Assembly: GCF_050003625.1 (NCBI RefSeq)
Contig: NC_134397.1
Coordinates: forward strand, 264,176,070 to 264,240,069
Reading direction: 5' to 3'
Length of the DNA stretch: 64,000 nt
From: Haematobia irritans
Taxonomy: Eukaryota; Arthropoda; Insecta; Diptera; Muscidae
Shown: one piece after another, positions 1-11,640 of the stretch
Numbering within the stretch: position 1 is the first letter of the stretch
How the letters are laid out: every line of letters begins with the position of its first letter
Translations under genes and position numbers: made by a program
The notes under the pieces: generated by a model
Databases searched by the model: none
Told to the model about the DNA's origin: nothing
The model's input: the letters and a program-made list of their open reading frames with translations, nothing else

Positions 1-1115
1 TCAAAATTTTATTTCTATAGAAAATTTTGTCAACATTTTATTTCTATAGAAAATTTTGTCAAAATTTTATTTCTAAGGAAAATATTTTCAAAGTTTTATT
101 TTTCAAGAAAATTTTGTCAAAATTTTATTTCTATAGAAAATGTTTTCAAAGTTTTATTTTTCAAGAAAATTTTGTCAAAATTTTATTTCTATAGAAAATT
201 TTGTCAAAATTTTGTTTCTATAGAAAATTTTGTCAAAATTTGACTTAACATTGAATTTATAGAAAAATTTGACAAAATTTTATTTCTATAGAAAATTTTG
301 TCAAAATTTTATTTCTGTAGAAAATTTTGTCAAAATTTAGTTTTTATAGAAAATTTTGTCAAAATTTGACTTAACATTGACATTATAGAAAAAATTTGCC
401 AAAATTTTATTTCTATAGAAAAATTTGCAAAAATTTTATTTCTATAGAAAATTTTATTTCTATAGAAAATTTTGTCAAAATTTTATTTCTGTAGAAAATT
501 TTGTCAAAATTTAGTTTCTATAGAAAATTTTGTCAAAATTTGACTTAACATTGACATTATAGAAAAAATTTGCCAAAATTTTATTTCTATAGAAAATTTT
601 GTTAAAATTTTATTTCTATAGAAAATTTTGTCAAAATTTGAGTTAACATTGAATTTATAGAAAAATTTGCCAAAATTTTATTTCTATGGAAAATTTTGTC
701 AAAATTTAGTTTCTATAGAAAATTTTGTCAAAATTTAGTTTCTATAGAAAATTTTGTTAAAATTTTATTTCTGTAAAAAATTTGGCCAAAATTTTATTTC
801 AACAGAAAATTTTGTCAAAATTTTATTTCTAAAGAAAATATTTTCAAAGTTTTATTTTTCAAGAAAATTTTGTCAAAATTTTATTTCTAAAGAAAATATT
901 TTCAAGGTTTTATTTTTCAAGAAAATTTTGTCAAAATTTTAATTTCTAAAGAAAATATTTTCAAAGTTTTATTTTTAAAGAAAATTTGTCAAAATCTTAT
1001 TTCTAACAGGAATTTTTTCAAAATTTTGTTTCTATAGAAAAGTTTGCCAAATTTTAATTTCTATATAAACTTTTGTCAAAATTTTATTTCTGTAAAAAAT
1101 TTTGTCAAAAATTTT
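1..1115 (+). repeat. 28-29 bp minisatellite array
   Basis: Roughly 40 head-to-tail units of about 28-29 bp, each reading TTTTATTTCTATAGAAAA followed by TTTTGTCAAAA. Variant units (TTTCTAAAGAAAATATTTTC, or units with AACATTGA) are interspersed. The array runs off the left edge of the window. The same unit recurs in at least nine other places here, in both orientations. The short open frames inside it (repeated [17 protein letters not shown] peptides) come from the periodicity and are not genes. Confidence 0.95.
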
Positions 1116-2480
1116 TAATCAAGTATATGTTTCATTTCCCATTAATTTTGTGATTAATTCTATTATTTTCGTCATTGAAGAAATTCTAGGATCAATTAAT
1201 TTTGTGACTGAATCCAAAAATACAGTGTAATGCCAAAATCTCAATACATGTTCATTATTTTAAAAGCGTTTCCTTTTTGTAGTACCAATGGACACTTCAG
1301 CATATACAAACATGATAATATAAGCGAATGTTAAACAATAGAGAATTTACGTATTTTCTTTGTCAAGGAGAATTGCACCTTTTTTCGTAAATCCGATTGT
1401 GGGTCTATTTGTATTAATAACGTTTTACTTATTGTTGTTGTTTTTTTTCTGAAAAAATATTAATACAATTAATTTATTAATCATAAAATTAATCGCACCA
1501 CTAAATTTAATCTGTTGGTTTTGGAATTGCATTAATGTATTTTCAATTGAAGTTTGTAACTGGTTTTATCATCCCCAAATAAAAATTATTTGAATGAATT
1601 AATATGAAAACAGAAAATAATTTTCTTCTTTGTAAGGAGGGAAATCTACAAAGTAAACTTTTGGAAAATAGAATGTCGAATTTAATTGTATGCCCTATTG
1701 GTAAAACACTATATATTTAAATGCTTATAAAATCCAATATTTCATTAATTAAAATTAAAAATTTGTTATATATTGTGCGAGATTTCATAAGTTAATTTTT
1801 TAAATTTTCAATGAAATGTTTATTGTAATTATTAATACAGTATCAATAAGAATTAACCATACGCTCCATAGTACTAATTTTATTAAATAATTTCCAATGT
1901 TAATAACCACTTTTCAATTTTCTTTATAACTTTCTTATTTTCATGCTTCTTATAAATATTCCCTATAAATATATTTTTTAATAATAACTTTCTTTCATAT
2001 TTGTAATTTTATTATCTAAATATAACTATAAATAATATTCTATATAATTAAATAATTACCAGTAATTATAAACACATATGTTGACAGCATATTGAGCTAA
2101 TAGCAATACTAGTGTAGTTTTGCAAGAAAATGACTTTTTAAATTATCCTTTTGTGCACTAGGGCAAAATTGTTTTGCTCTTTTGTACAATTTTCAAATAA
2201 ACAACTTTGGTATTGCTGTTCTATTTAACGTTAAATTATAATTTAAAAATTAAATGCACACCACACACGCGAATCGAATTGACAATAAACTTGACCCCGG
2301 AAAAAATGTTAAGGATGTTAAGCAAACATTCGGACACGAAATACTAAAAAAAACTCTGTAGCAATTTTAAAATAGCTATCAATTTTTTTTTAGATTTTTG
2401 CTTAAAGAATTTCCTTTTGGCGTAAAAATTGCTTCTTTAATTCATATCAAAAATGCATTTATTAAGCTTCTCGATTTATT
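1116..2480. other. AT-rich intergenic DNA, nothing recognised
   Basis: Very AT-rich sequence between the left minisatellite and a slightly more GC-rich block at 2.5-2.8 kb. I see no coding frame, terminal inverted repeat or RNA gene. Confidence 0.6.
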
Positions 2481-2639
2481 ACTGGGTTCACTATGGTCTC
2501 GTATTATACTGGGCACCGGTGCTTTGTGTCCCTGTATGTGTATGTGATTATTTCTTTTATTTTCAAAACTGTTTCGTTCAAAATCTGAACGATTACTGTT
2601 GAGCAGTTTTCATTTTCAACAGAAAATATCACCGCATAC

Positions 2640-2739
2640 ACCACCAGTCGGGTTGAGTTCAATTCACTTGAGTCGCGAGCCAACAAACACAACAACAGCG
2701 CCCAGCAGTAGCAGGCCACAGTGAAAACATCATCGTCGT
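2640..2739 (+). promoter_or_regulatory. candidate non-coding first exon and core promoter
   Basis: A non-repetitive block, less AT-rich than its surroundings. It has an initiator-like CCAGTC at 2644-2649, an AGTCG about 26 bases downstream that resembles a DPE, CAACA/CAGCAG-rich leader-like sequence, and a good donor (CGT then GTGAGT at 2740). It could be a distal first exon of Fmr1, 20 kb upstream, or of another gene outside the window. No open frame is convincing. Weak: transcript data would decide. Confidence 0.25.
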
Positions 2740-4454
2740 GTGAGTACGACATCGTCCAACTATACGAGGTGATACCAGATATACAGTACAACAGAATATT
2801 TTCGTATTTTACAGAGAACATAGAATGGATGAAAGCAAATGTCTACGACTACAATGACGATTAAGACAACACCAATAATAACAACAAGTGGCAAACATAT
2901 CAATGTAATCATAACATCCAGCTACACATTTCTTTATGTGGGAAAAATGCTAAGATACACACATACACATGAAGAAATACGAAAACATAACGGCTATATC
3001 ATATGCCGGCATTATGGAAGTTTAATTGTATGGAATACTAATACTAATGCAAAAATACCCAAACACCCAGTCATCCATCAGCTAAACAAATAGCTGGCAT
3101 AATAAGAAAAATAATAACAACAATTGTATCAATGAATGAATGAAAACTAAGAGATATGAATGAATCAATGAATCCGAAACAAAACACTACACACACACGC
3201 ACACACCCGAAACTACTTACCTTAATCATTGGCACTAGCAAAACAAATCTATGTAAACCTCTTTGGTCTAGGCATAGACTCTCCCACACATTCACCTAAA
3301 CGTTATAATGAAAATGTTTTTGTTGATTACTACTACCGTTACTCTCTGTTGCTCTATCTGTTTACAGTGTGGTGGGGTTTTATGTTTGATTGGGTAGCCT
3401 TAACATTTAATTGTCTGATCTGTTCTCCCCCCACAACAAACAGTTTACAAAAACAATTACAATGGCAAACGATTACAATTGGCCCGCCAAAACCAACAAA
3501 AAATGACTAGAAATATTATTAAGAGCAGGAAACATCCAATGTTTTCGTCAGTTAATATTAAATTATTTTTATTTTTGTTGATCGTTGGTGCTCGATTGAT
3601 AGGTATGCGCTTTGTGGTTTTTGTTGAGTTAGCGAATAATGCCGGTAAAGTAAAAAGAAAATAAACACTTGGATGTCAATGTTTGACAGACAATGAATTG
3701 CAGTGGTGCACTGTTACGAATTAAATCGAAACAAATGCGCAGGTATGTACAAAATAGCTACGATAACAGGTGGGAATGCTAAATATTGCATGAATATCTT
3801 CTTGAATAACTTTTTGGTCTTTGGTTGGATAATATTTGATATGCTCATATTTCAAAATATAACGAGACAAGAAGGCTTCCACTTTATTTCCTCTAATGTT
3901 TACACTCAAAAATTCTATTAATTAATAATGAATAAATTTTTTAAATTTAGTTTAAAGTTTTTGAAATTAAGAAAACATTTTTACTTTTTTCACAATTGGA
4001 TTTTAAAGTTCAATATTTTTGTTGATATAACGAAAAAAGAGAGAAGATAATAATTTAAATTTATTTAGGGCTAGATATCTTCCTAAAAAGTTTCTACTTT
4101 TTTTGGTTCACAATGAATAATGTAGCTTTCTCGAAATAAACCATAATAAACAGTTTACTTGGATCCAAAGATTTTGTCTTTTCTTAAGCATTTTGGTATT
4201 GATTCCGAGCCAATGATACGTCTTCTTTAAAGTAAAGAGATTTTTTATATTTTTAAATCTAGAATGAAGAAAATTAAAATCATTTATTTTCAGTTTATAT
4301 TTGCGATATATTATTAAAGCTATTCAAGTACAAACAAATGCAGTCTCCAAATTAAAATAGTTTTCATTAATTAAACAAAAAAACATAGATGAAAAATCTT
4401 CAAAATAAATTTTAGCTTATATTTGAAGCGTTTTTATCTAATATATCCAATATA
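2740..4454. other. unassigned AT-rich DNA
   Basis: AT-rich, with a short CA-rich tract near 3185-3210. The open frames are under 110 codons with no recognisable protein family. No inverted repeats or target duplications seen. Confidence 0.5.
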
Positions 4455-5756
4455 ACAGGTTGGCTGATAAGTCCCCGGTCTGACACATAGATAGCGTCGC
4501 TAGTATTAAATGCATATTATTTTTATATAGTACCAACCTTCAAATGATTCGTGTCAAAATTTTACGTCTATAAGTCAATTAGTTTGTGAGATAGAGCGTC
4601 TTTTGTGAAGCAACTTTTGTTATTGTGAAAAAAAAAAATGGAAAAAAAGGAATTTCGTGTTTTGATAAAATACTGTTTTCTGAAGGGAAAAAATACGGTG
4701 GAAGCAAAAACTGGGCTTGATAATGAAGTTCCGGACTCTGCCCAGGGAAATCAACAATAATTGATTGGTATGCAAAATTCAAGCGTGGTGAAATGAACAC
4801 GGAGGACGGTGAACGCAGTGGACGCCCGAAAGAGGTGGTTACCGACGAAAACATCAAAAAAATTCACAAAATGATTTTGAATGACCGTAAAATTAAGTTG
4901 ATCGAGATAGCAGAGGCCTTAAAGATATCAAAGGAACGTGTTGGTCATATCATTCATCAATGTTTGGATATGCGGAAGCTCTGTGCAAAATGGGTGCCGC
5001 GCGAGCTCATATTTGACCAAAAACAACAACGTGTTGATGATTCTGAGCGGTGTTTGCAGCTGTTAAATCGTAATACACCCGAGTTTTTCCGTCGATATGT
5101 GACAATGGATGAAACGTGGCTCCATCACCACACTCCTGAGTCCAATCGACAGTCGGCTGAGTGGGCAGCGACCGGTGAACCGTCTCCGAAGCGTGGAAAG
5201 ACTCATAAGCCCGCTGGCAAAGTAATGGCCTCTGTTTTTTTGGGATGCGCATGAAATAATTTTTATCGATTATCTTGAGACTGGAAACCCCATCAACAGT
5301 GACTATTATATGGCGTTATTGGAGCGTTTGAAGGTCGAAATCGCGGTAAAACGGCCCCATATGAAGAAGAAAAAAGTGTTGTTCCACCAAGACAACGCAC
5401 CGTGCCACAAGTCATTGAGAACGATGGCAAAAATTCATGAATTGGGCTTCGAATTGCTTCCCACCGTATTCTCCAGATCTGGCCCCAGCGACTTTTTCTT
5501 GTTCTCAGACCTCAAAGGGATGCTCGCAGGGAAAAAATTTGGCTGCAATGAAGAGGTGATCGCCGAAACTGAGGCCTATTTTGAGGCAAAACCGAAGGAG
5601 TACTACCAAAATGGTATCAAAAAATTGATATATTGATATATGATCGTTATAATCGTTGTATCGCTCTTGAAGGGAACTATGTTGAATAATAAAAACGAAT
5701 TTTGACAAAAAAAAGTGTTTTTCTTTGTTAGACCGGGGAGTTATCAGCCAACCTGT
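4455..5756 (+). mobile_element. mariner element, Himar1/irritans type, inactive
   Basis: A complete 1302 bp element. Both ends carry the inverted repeat ACAGGTTGGCTGATAA, with CCCCGGTCT following, and each end is flanked by the TA expected of mariner insertion (4453-4454 and 5757-5758). Himar1 is about 1.29 kb with the same ends, so this copy is full length. The encoded transposase is broken, so it could move only if supplied with enzyme in trans. Confidence 0.95.
4638..5689 (+). pseudogene. mariner transposase pseudogene (Himar1-like, D,D34D)
   Basis: Reading starts at ATG 4638 ([17 protein letters not shown]) and ends at TAA 5687-5689. Three frames are needed. A base is missing near 4741 (PDSA region), and a T is gained near 5236 (ASVF, where the family has ASVFWDAHG). 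A further small deletion and substitutions lie at 5462-5485, where the family has a [11 protein letters not shown] motif. The HTH region (ISKERVGHIIHQ), the first catalytic Asp in [10 protein letters not shown], the second in HQDNAPCH and the third in GPSDFFLF are all visible. The last spacing is 32 residues instead of 34 because of the local deletion. The family cuts and pastes DNA at TA. This copy is plainly dead. Confidence 0.93.
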
Positions 5757-7082
5757 TATCTGTTAATTTTAAGACGACTGTTTCTTCAAATCAAAAATGA
5801 TTTTCTTTACTTTAAAGAAAATTTTCAAAAAAAGAAATACCTCTTTAACGGAGGGACGCAAATTTCCAAGATGCACGTCCTAAATTTAAAAAAAAAAAAA
5901 CACAAATTTTTGAAGTAAATATTATGAATTTTTTTTTAATTAAAATTTCATTATTATATAAAGAAAATTGTCCTTATTTTTGTGTAATTGACTTTCATAT
6001 TAGATCGATATTGTTTTCCTTGAACCCTTAATTTAATGTAGCATGCTCATAATAAATTCTGGGCTATTTTTTTATATTTTTATTATATATATATATTTAT
6101 TTTATTTTGCAAAGAGAATCATTAGTTTTACTACAGAAATGATCCAATCAAGTGTATTTGTTCAATGCAGACAAATGCAGCCCATACTCGAAAACAAGTG
6201 TATTTGGATCCAACGATTTTGAACCTCTCTTAAGGATTGTGATTTTGTCTCCTAACCCAAGGTGAAGCTGCTTTAAAATACAGACATATTGAATAATCCA
6301 ATTAATAATACCCACTTTAAAAACAAACAAAGGTTCAATACTTCAAAACGGCTGCAGAATTTTCAAAATATTTTTTTGCTTGTCTTTGGTGTTTTTTCAA
6401 CATCCCATTTAGTTTAAAGATAATTTCCTTCAATCAAAAATGTTTAGGCATAAAAACAGAAATTTTAAACTTTATTTTTACTCAAATTTCTTTATTTCAA
6501 AGAAAGAAAATTTCTATGCAATATAACACTGAGGTATTTTCTGCCATACCTATATATGCCCAAAGAAAGAGCTTTTTCCTCCGGAATGCAATTTTAGACA
6601 AACGAAATTCCCAATTCTTATAAATGCTTAAATGTAGAGAAAATAAACCCGAATTCATGATAACCAATTCGGCGATTATATCTAATCTTTTCAATTTGCT
6701 GTTTAAAAAAAAAAAAAAACAATGTTAGCATCAAAATAAAATTTTGCTTGTCTAAAATTCCGTTTCTCAAAAAAGCAAATCCTTCTCTTCGACATTTAGT
6801 ATGGTTATCCTATGTGGAACATAACTTGAGCTATCTACAGAAACAAACTTACTCATATTGTATTGGATTTGGCGTTATCTGGTCTACACACTAATAGAAA
6901 AAATTACGTTACATAGTCGTGAACGGATGGTGACAAAATGAAACGGAAACGTTCACAAAAAATCAAAACAGAATATTCACAATTTCGTCCACGGACGTTC
7001 GCGATTTCATGAGTGGCATTCGTTTTTCTTTGGCCATGAAAAGTCTTAAAATAATCGTTAGACGTTATTATGGCAACTCCCT
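5757..7082. other. AT-rich DNA, nothing recognised
   Basis: Homopolymer-rich AT sequence. The short frames show no family features. A block around 6905-7020 rich in CGTTCAC/GTGAACG words may be a decayed repeat, but no ends can be placed. Confidence 0.5.
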
Positions 7083-7330
7083 CGGTGGTGCAATGTGCTA
7101 AAGGTTGAATTACACACCATGCGTCAATCCGTGCGTTGATGGAAGGGTTGATTTTTTTTCTGTTTGCGGCAGACTATTCGGGCTTTTGATTTCAAAGAGA
7201 AATTTCAACTCTTCAATCATCGGACGCATTGAACGCATGGTATGTAATTCGACCTTAAGGCGACTGTTAACGCGTGTGGTGCAGAAAACACAGGTTCGAG
7301 TCACGGTAGCGGAAATCTTTTTTTTTTAAG
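7083..7330 (+). repeat. tRNA-derived SINE head, split by a MITE
   Basis: With the inserted 7102-7255 segment removed, the flanks join as a tRNA-like pol III promoter. An A-box-like stretch (GGTGCAATGTGC) and its continuation (TAAGGCGACTG) are followed about 35 bases later by a B box (GGTTCGAGTCA at 7292-7302) and an oligo-T run at 7318-7327. The class is inferred from the two boxes. I did not recognise the specific family. Confidence 0.6.
7102..7255. mobile_element. 154 bp MITE with TAA target duplication
   Basis: Ends are inverted repeats: AGGTTGAATTACACACCATG on the left matches the reverse complement of the right end with a few changes. Direct TAA triplets flank it (7099-7101 and 7256-7258). 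A 3 bp TWA duplication is typical of PIF/Harbinger elements. No coding capacity. It sits inside a SINE promoter. Confidence 0.75.
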
Positions 7331-7936
7331 TAACAAAAAAACACAAACACGGCATAAAATTTGTATCATCATATTCCTTAAATTTGGAAACCTTCGGCAA
7401 TTTTAATTGCAAGTTGAGCAAACTTCAATTTTGAAATATTGTATCGATTTTATTTTCACTAAAACTTATTTCTTACCAATAAATTGCAATTGCTTTTAGC
7501 TTTAATGAGCCACTGTTATTCTCATTCGTTATATATGCTGGTAAAGTTTATTTGGTGTGTGTACAAAACAGATAACATAACATGGTTGGGAGAGCCACTA
7601 TAAACATACACACACACACATACATACACATTTCATTAATATTGCTGGTATATTCGCACAATAGCAATGAAAATAAAAGAGAGACGAAATTCTTAATCAA
7701 TGGCTTGTGTTATGTTTGTCTGTATTTGTGTTTATAGTCACTACACTCACCTACAAAACATCACCTAAGTAATATCAATTTACTTACAATAACAATTTAA
7801 AGCAAACATTGACATATGGTTTACTCCTGCGTATAATCAATAAAATTGTTCATACGCACCTTGTACCATCAATTATACACAGGCAACACATTCTCTCATG
7901 TAAGTAAGGTGGATGACAGACTTACACTATTAACCC

Positions 7937-8148
7937 CCATTTTCATGAAGCTCCGTTAGTGCTGCGTTAGCTAACGAACTTTTAAACCGTGATATCTACA
8001 TATCTGTCATCTTGCGTATATATTCCATATGCAAGTTAGAAACTTAACTGTTGAAAATTTTTCAGTTAAAGTTAACCGGAGAAAAGATAATTCCATTTTT
8101 CTTTCTGTTAACTGGCAATTAAAGCCTAACGGAGCTACATGAAAATGG
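7937..8148. mobile_element. palindromic MITE, about 212 bp
   Basis: The left end CCATTTTCATGAAGCTCCGT is mirrored at the right end by ACGGAGCTACATGAAAATGG with one mismatch. An inner pair (CAGTTAAAGTTAAC / GTTAACTGGCAATTAAAG) adds partial symmetry. No convincing target duplication could be fixed, so the superfamily is unassigned. Confidence 0.7.
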
Positions 8149-8554
8149 CCGTAAGAGCGTACATATTTGACAAAACAAAATGTTGGACTTTTTTTAATTA
8201 TTAATAAATATGTAAAGTTGGAAATAGTTATATTCTATATTTACCAATCGATTTTGACGTCCTTGGTCCTAAAGTTTTTAAAAGTCCAAATATCAAGCAA
8301 TCATTTATTTTAGATTGCTTGTTTTGGGTTTTATTTGACGAAAGAAAATAACGTTTACATAAAAATTGTCATTTCAAATATGGATACTAAAATCTTTTTA
8401 TGCCAAAAAATGACTTGTATATTTTTTAGCAAAAAAAAAATGCTGTTGTTTTTTGATTTCAGCTTAAAACTATGCATTGACTAAACTACAAGTGTAGCTT
8501 AACCAACAGAGGAAAAGAATGTTTGTCAAAATTATTTGGGCAAAGCCCTATAGA

Positions 8555-8623
8555 CTGCAAGATGGTTGGATGGACGCACGTTTCGGAATTACCACATTCC
8601 TCATCAGCATCCTCTACTTGCAG
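8555..8623 (-). ncRNA. hammerhead ribozyme, type I
   Basis: Read on the minus strand. Stem I 5' strand is CTGCAAG - TAGA - GGATG, followed by the core CTGATGAG. Stem II is GAAT closed by ATTC over a GTGGTA loop, then CGAAAC. A minimal stem III (ACG/CGT) leads to the cleavage triplet GTC. The 3' strand CATCC - AACCAT - CTTGCAG pairs perfectly with both halves of stem I and leaves an internal loop, as in natural tertiary-stabilised hammerheads. All conserved core bases are present. Predicted self-cleavage lies between bases 8573 and 8572. Such motifs are known in Penelope-like elements and retrozymes; activity here is inferred. Confidence 0.88.
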
Positions 8624-8910
8624 CAAAACTATCAACCAATTATCAGAATAAATTCAGGCAGTTCATTAAACCCAACAATGAACCACACTTGAACCTTCCA
8701 AAAAAAATGTTTTGCATGATAGCCGGCTTATGCCGAAATAAATTCGTACAAACATATCTCTTTTCCTATGCCACTGCCAAATCATCGATTTGAGTGCAGT
8801 TGGCTGGGTTTATTTTGAGCGTGCTTCCTCTTTTTTTCATTCCTTTTGTTTTGGTATTGTTGGTTTTGTTCTTTATGTATTGTTGTTGTTTTTTGATTTC
8901 AGCTTAAAAC

Positions 8911-9492
8911 TAGAGGTGTCCACGTGAGTAGTATTTTACTCACGCTCACGCACACTCACGATGGAAAAGTCTTACTCACGCACACTCACGCACGATATTG
9001 TTTGGTAGGACTCACGCTCACGCACACTCACGAAGAGAAAATGTGTACTCACGCACACTCACGCACGAAAATGTCGTGACTCACGAAAATACCGTGACTC
9101 ACGAAAAATATCGTGACTCACGAAAAATGTCGTGACTCACGAACAATTTTTTGAGTAATTTACCTTAGCGACGTGACTGAAAACACGAGCATTATTAAAA
9201 TCGAGAGCGTTATTACACTCTTAACATCCCAGGTGTCACTAAAATTGTGAATGAATTTAAGTCTTAAGCGTTTTATGTCGGTGAGCGGGATTATTTTCGT
9301 GAGCGTAAATCTTTACTCACGCACACTCACGAAGATAATATTTTCGTGACTCACGCTCACGCACGACATTTTGGTATGTTAATCACGCTCACGCACACTC
9401 ACGCCGTTGCCATGAGCGTGACTCACGGCTCACGCGTGAGCCACGAAAATTTTCGTGAGTCACGACAATTTCGTGTCACGTGCACACCTCTA
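8911..9492. mobile_element. hAT-type MITE with dense CACTCACG repeats
   Basis: Ends TAGAGGTGTCC and GCACACCTCTA are inverted. A perfect 8 bp target duplication CTTAAAAC flanks it (8903-8910 and 9493-9500), diagnostic of the hAT superfamily. The 582 bp interior is almost entirely CACTCACGCA / CGTGAGTC words arranged roughly as a palindrome. No coding frame. Related copies are at 26089-26664 and, truncated, at 33192-33362. Confidence 0.88.
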
Positions 9493-9779
9493 CTTAAAAC
9501 CATGCATTGATTAAACTACAAGTGTAGCTTAACCAACAAAAAAAATAGAATTTGGTTGGAAGTCATGTGGAAGTAGACAAAATATATATGTTTTATTTCA
9601 GTACATTGACTGTCATTGTGTTAAGTTTAAGTTTATTTCAGGCTGACTTATGACATTTTGTTTGAGAGACGGTTGTATACAGAAGTTATAGGCATATTTA
9701 CGCCGAATTGAAAAAAAAATAATAATAATAATAATAAACGAAATTTCATGACAAAGAAAAATTATTATTATTATTATAT

Positions 9780-10045
9780 AGAAAATTGTGTCAATATTTT
9801 ATTTCTATAGAAAGTTATGGCAAAATTTATTTCAAAATAATTTTTTTACAAAATTTTCTACCTATACAAAATGCTTGTATAATTTTGTATCTATACTAAA
9901 TTTTTTTAAAGTTGATTTCTTTACAAAATTTTGGCAAAATTTTATTTCTATAGAATATATTGTTAAAATTTTATTTCTATAGAATTTTTTGTCAAAATTT
10001 TATTTCTACAGAAAATTTTGTGAAAATTTAATTTCTATAGAAAAT
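9780..10045 (+). repeat. minisatellite array, decayed
   Basis: About nine diverged units of the TTTTATTTCTATAGAAAA minisatellite, preceded by a short AAT/ATT tract at 9719-9778. Units vary more here than in the large arrays. Confidence 0.85.
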
Positions 10046-11354
10046 TTTGAAAAAAAAAACGATTTGACGAAAATGGACCAAAATCAACCAAATACCATTT
10101 GGTCCGACCATCGGACCAAATTTAAAAATTAATAATTTTTTGTACCAATTTTGATCCGATCGGACCAAAATGGCAACCCTGAATAACACTGAAAATATAA
10201 ACGACAATGGGAATGACTTCATATAAATTAGGCTTGGCAGCGAATGGATTAATACTCTCATTTTAAAAGATTTTTTATCTACACACAAAAAACACAATAA
10301 CATTTGTCGAAGAGTACAATAAATATCCATACACCTGGCAACACAAACCCGTATTAATATAAAAATGCATAACATTGACGAACAGTGTTCTCTTTTCATA
10401 ACATACCGCATACAGTTACTCGTAAATATAACTGATGAGTCTTTCACTATCTTTCTCAAAACTATGGCAGCTGTCATGTATTGTCTAAATAAATGTATTT
10501 GTGACAAACGAACATGCATATATGTGTGTAAGTATGTGTTCTCTGTTCATATTTGTTGCATTATTTGTTAATTTGTCAATTAAAGTTTTTGTGTGTTCAG
10601 TTTTTTTTTTTTGGATGGTTTAAATTGGAGTACACCTTAAATTCTTTTGTCGTTGTCAGCGTTAGCTACTGCATTGTAGTTTCTAGCATTCTCATAGCTA
10701 GCGGTTGTTGTTGTAGCTTTTGTGACATTACTAACATTGTAATAATTAATTAATCTCTTTTTTTGTAATTGACAATGCCGCATTCAGAGTCAATGTCATT
10801 TAAATTTGACATTGCTTTCGTTGATGATGATGGTGGTGTTGGTGGTAGTATAGCTTGCTGCTGGGACCATAGTTGACCGGCCCAACGTTAATGAGTTTGA
10901 GATTCTAAACGTGACTTTTTCTATTTTACTTCATTTGTTTGGTAAATTTAATATAAAGCGTATATATAAACATGGGAAGTGCATATTAATATGCATTTAC
11001 AAATGGGGTATATAAGAACTTCAACTTTCTTTGATTATCCGCATTGCGTAACAAAAACACTAAATTTAATTTTCTATTCCCTGGATGTAGGGAATATGTT
11101 AAAATAAACCAAGGTCAAGGTTTCCTAAATTCCCAATCGGATATGCGAACATATGAGGATCAAGTCCCAGCCAGCGTTGCCGTTTATAATTTCAAGAAAG
11201 CGGCACAAAAAGTGTCACCTGCAATGAAATGGGGCAAACTTATTTTTAAAAAAAGTGTCACAATTATTCAAATGAAGAAATATAAATTAAATTAAATTCT
11301 TATAAAGAATTGCAAAATGATATTTTAATAGAAATATTTTATGTTAGGTATATG
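10046..11354. other. unassigned AT-rich DNA
   Basis: Right beside the minisatellite is a GGACCAAA-rich patch (10072-10175) whose words occur in both orientations, so it may be part of a decayed element. The remainder has no recognisable gene. The open frames here lack family features. Confidence 0.45.
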
Positions 11355-11640
11355 ATAAGGAAGAAGTTCACCATTGTGATATCACAATGGACTGAATAGT
11401 CTATGTGAGCCTGAAGCTAAATCGGGCTGCCACTTTAACCTAGGTATAGTGGCTGCCCGATATTTTAAGCTCACTTATACTATTCAGGCAATTGTGATAA
11501 CACAGTGGTGAACTTCTTCCTTATCGGATTCGATATTTAGCTCACTGACAAGGGACCTCCTTTTTATAGCCCAGTCCGAACGGCGTTCCACATTGTGGTA
11601 AAACCACTTAGAGAAGCTTTGAAACACTCAGAAACCAGTA
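11355..11640. repeat. two head-to-head fragments of the GGAGCC SINE
   Basis: 11355-11434 matches the 3' part of the SINE found at 47523-47870, in the same orientation (AAGTTCACCATTGTGATATC, then GAGCCTGA). 11436-11640 matches the same SINE on the minus strand and breaks off before the tRNA-like head. The two pieces form an imperfect inverted pair, so either two insertions or a rearrangement. Confidence 0.75.

Larger units (their letters stand above)
8444..9537 (-). repeat. Penelope-type terminal region flanked by direct repeats
   Basis: A 64 bp direct repeat (TGTTGTTTTTTGATTTCAGC ... TAGCTTAACCAAC) occurs at 8444-8507 and again at 8884-8910 plus 9501-9537; a hAT MITE interrupts the second copy. 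Between the copies lie about 380 bp with a hammerhead ribozyme on the minus strand. Penelope-like retroelements carry hammerhead motifs in their terminal repeats, so I infer a Penelope-type or retrozyme-like terminal unit. No reverse transcriptase is present at this site. Confidence 0.6.

Noticed and set aside
2504..2821. 105-codon minus-strand frame
   Set aside because: It overlaps the block that looks like a plus-strand non-coding exon. Composition is low-information and no domain is recognisable.
8566..8793. 75-codon plus-strand frame over the hammerhead region
   Set aside because: It reads through the ribozyme on the opposite strand, with no homology by eye; the RNA fold explains the conserved sequence better.
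10433..10456. CTGATGAG on the plus strand as a second hammerhead
   Set aside because: No CGAAAC follows at the right distance and no stem II or stem I pairing can be drawn.
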